Shown in pieces: positions 43,110 to 44,272 of a DNA stretch of 44,272 bases. The translations under genes and the position numbers were made by a program. A model generated the notes under the pieces. It searched no databases, was not told the DNA's origin, and saw only the letters and a program-made list of their open reading frames with translations. This stretch comes from Halochromatium glycolicum (GTDB taxonomy: Bacteria; Pseudomonadota; Gammaproteobacteria; Chromatiales; Chromatiaceae): contig NZ_NRSJ01000046.1 in NCBI RefSeq assembly GCF_016584085.1, forward strand, positions 1 to 44,272. Reading direction: 5' to 3'. Position 1 is the first letter of the stretch. Every line of letters begins with the position of its first letter.

Positions 43110-43400
43110 TTACGCTCCTAACTCTTCTGGAGAGCATAGCACCGGGCAGACAAAACCATGGTTTTCTACGACCTTTACGATGGCTCCCTTCATCTCGGCG
43201 TTATTGATGTGTTTAAAGTTCCAAGTAAGCAAGTAGTCAATCCCGTTCGCTGCAGCAATACCGATGTGCAAGGCATCTTCTTCACTATTTGTCGGGACAG
43301 CTTGGAATCTGACCAAGTCCTTGGCGATGTTCTTGGCCTCTTCGGAGATATCCAAAGCCGCAATTTCTTCTATGATGGATATAGTTAACAGCAGTTTGTT
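43110..43400 (-). pseudogene. PIN-domain (VapC-like) toxin, 5' truncated
   Basis: The frame reads from just after a stop codon at 43401-43403 and has no good start; a TTG at 43355 would give 81 residues. The visible part (EEIAALDISEEAKNIAKDLVRF, SEEDALHIGIAAANGIDYLLTWNFKHINNAEM, ending CSPEELGA) is the C-terminal 60 percent of a PIN-domain protein of about 155 residues; the family's EDALHIAIA and LLTWNCKHIANAEM motifs are plain. The N-terminal strand with the first active-site acid is missing, so nuclease activity is unlikely. The break coincides with the start of IS630-type sequence. AT content is clearly higher than in the neighbouring chromosomal genes. Confidence 0.82.
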
Positions 43401-43445
43401 CTATAGTTAAGTAGGTATTGCAGACCTGACTCGGAGGTGATGAAG

Positions 43446-44272
43446 ATGACTCGCAGTCGTCGCATCGAGATTCCGAACAAAACGCAGTTGCGCCGGTATT
43501 TGCAGGAAGAGTAAAGACCTTACCGTGCGCCTGCGCCTGACCTTGCTGAACCTGCTCGCCGAATTGCCACGCTCGCTCTCATTGGCGCAGATCTGCGCGA
43601 TGGTCGATGTGCCCGAGCCGACCGCTTATGTGTGGGTGCGGGCGTGGCGCGAGCGCGGGTATCGGGGCGTCTGCCATCCCACCGAGAGCGGTGGCGAGCC
43701 AGGCCGACCGCCCGCGCTCGATGAGGGCGACTTGGCCGCCCTGAAGGCCCTGCTCGAAGACCGCCCGTTCTGGCAGACCCGCGAGGTGCGCACCCTGATC
43801 CGCGAGCACTTTGGTGTGACCCTCTCCGAGAGCCAGGTCAGCCGCATCTTGCGTGACAAGCTCGGGATGCACTTCGGCAAGCCGTATCCCTACGATGCCA
43901 AACGCCCCAGCGACGCCGAGGCGCAGCTCGAGCAGCGCTTGATCGACGCCTATGAGCGCCTGCGGGCGCAGGGGCTCAGCGATAACGAGGTCGCCCTCGG
44001 CTTCCTCGACGAGGCCAGCCCCCAACTGACGGCCAACACCGCCCGGGTCTGGCACTTCGGTCACGGTGAAATCACCAAGAACACCGCGCGCCTGAAAGCC
44101 AACGCCATCGGCTTCTACGCCCTTATCGGCACGTCCGTGCAGGACTTCTTGCCCCGGTCTAACCAGACGGCGATCGCCGCGTTCTTCGACGCCATCCGGG
44201 CCGCTAACGCCGACTACCGGGCCATCATCGTGATCCTCGACCACTTCAGCAGCCATCACGCCGCCGAAGTCA
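43446..44272 (+). pseudogene. IS630-type transposase, in-frame stop near the start, runs off window
   Basis: ATG 43446 has a near-ideal GGAGGTGA ribosome-binding site. It encodes MTRSRRIEIPNKTQLRRYLQ then EE and a TAA at 43512. One base later the other frame continues KDLTVRLRLTLLNLLAELPRS and an HTH region (LAQICAMVDVPEPTAYVWVRAWRERGYRG), a winged-helix part (LIREHFGVTLSESQVSRILR), and the DDE core start FLDEASPQL with IIVILDHFSSHHA. Removing the T at 43512 restores one frame. This is either a disabling insertion or a +1 programmed shift at the stop codon. The 3' end, with the third acidic residue, lies beyond the window. Confidence 0.8.

Overview
The window is 44 kb of high-GC, gene-dense chromosome, most likely from a purple sulfur bacterium of the Chromatiaceae or a close relative. 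The best marker is the cytochrome c' gene at 21996-22460. Its mature product is 131 residues, the length known for Allochromatium vinosum cytochrome c', and it keeps the distal Tyr16. A BLUF photoreceptor, a membrane pyrophosphatase, a strict-anaerobe-type (class I) hybrid cluster protein and glycogen storage genes fit an anaerobic phototroph. The species assignment is inference.

Layout. 1-2475: 3' part of a YhaN-like SMC/Rad50-type ATPase. 2658-3638: CaCA-family Ca2+/Na+ antiporter. 3716-8423 (minus): glgB-glgA glycogen operon; GlgA has a long disordered N-terminal tail. 8733-9266: DJ-1/PfpI protein. 9289-14864 (minus): a large SNF2-type helicase coupled to an unrecognised 605-residue partner. 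15281-18961: exported M1-M28-PDZ protease fusion. 19538-20602: exported PD40 beta-propeller. 20643-22460: BLUF sensor, cytochrome b561 and cytochrome c'. 22701-23285: CDP-alcohol phosphatidyltransferase. 23658-25749: a Dnr-like Crp/Fnr regulator followed by a secreted protein that looks carbohydrate-binding. 25987-34596 (minus): bcsA-bcsB-bcsZ-bcsC, a c-di-GMP-responsive cellulose synthase operon with overlapping or nearly touching genes. 34995-35780: conserved-looking unknown. 35994-38024: V-type pyrophosphatase. 38519-40147: hcp with an FNR/Dnr/HcpR-type palindrome upstream. 40489-41022: unknown. 41049-44272: a decayed segment with a NarL remnant, an IS4-type element with a frameshifted transposase, a truncated PIN toxin with its small partner gene, and an IS630-type transposase that runs off the end.

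Functional links. The Crp/Fnr regulator, cytochrome c', Hcp and the dead NarL point to nitric oxide and N-oxide stress physiology. The regulator gene is followed after 19 bases by the putative polysaccharide-binding protein, which faces the cellulose operon, so cellulose output may be tied to redox or NO state (inference).

Two themes run through the window. Many genes carry in-frame short tandem repeats (units of 6, 9, 12 or 15 bp) that lengthen linkers. In addition, three intergenic spaces hold copies of a small MITE-like element whose ends share the motif GCATTCTG(A/T)TAGG. I see no tRNA, rRNA or CRISPR array. The strongest candidates for something undescribed are the MITE-like family, the helicase plus partner pair, and the secreted carbohydrate-binding-like protein beside the cellulose operon.
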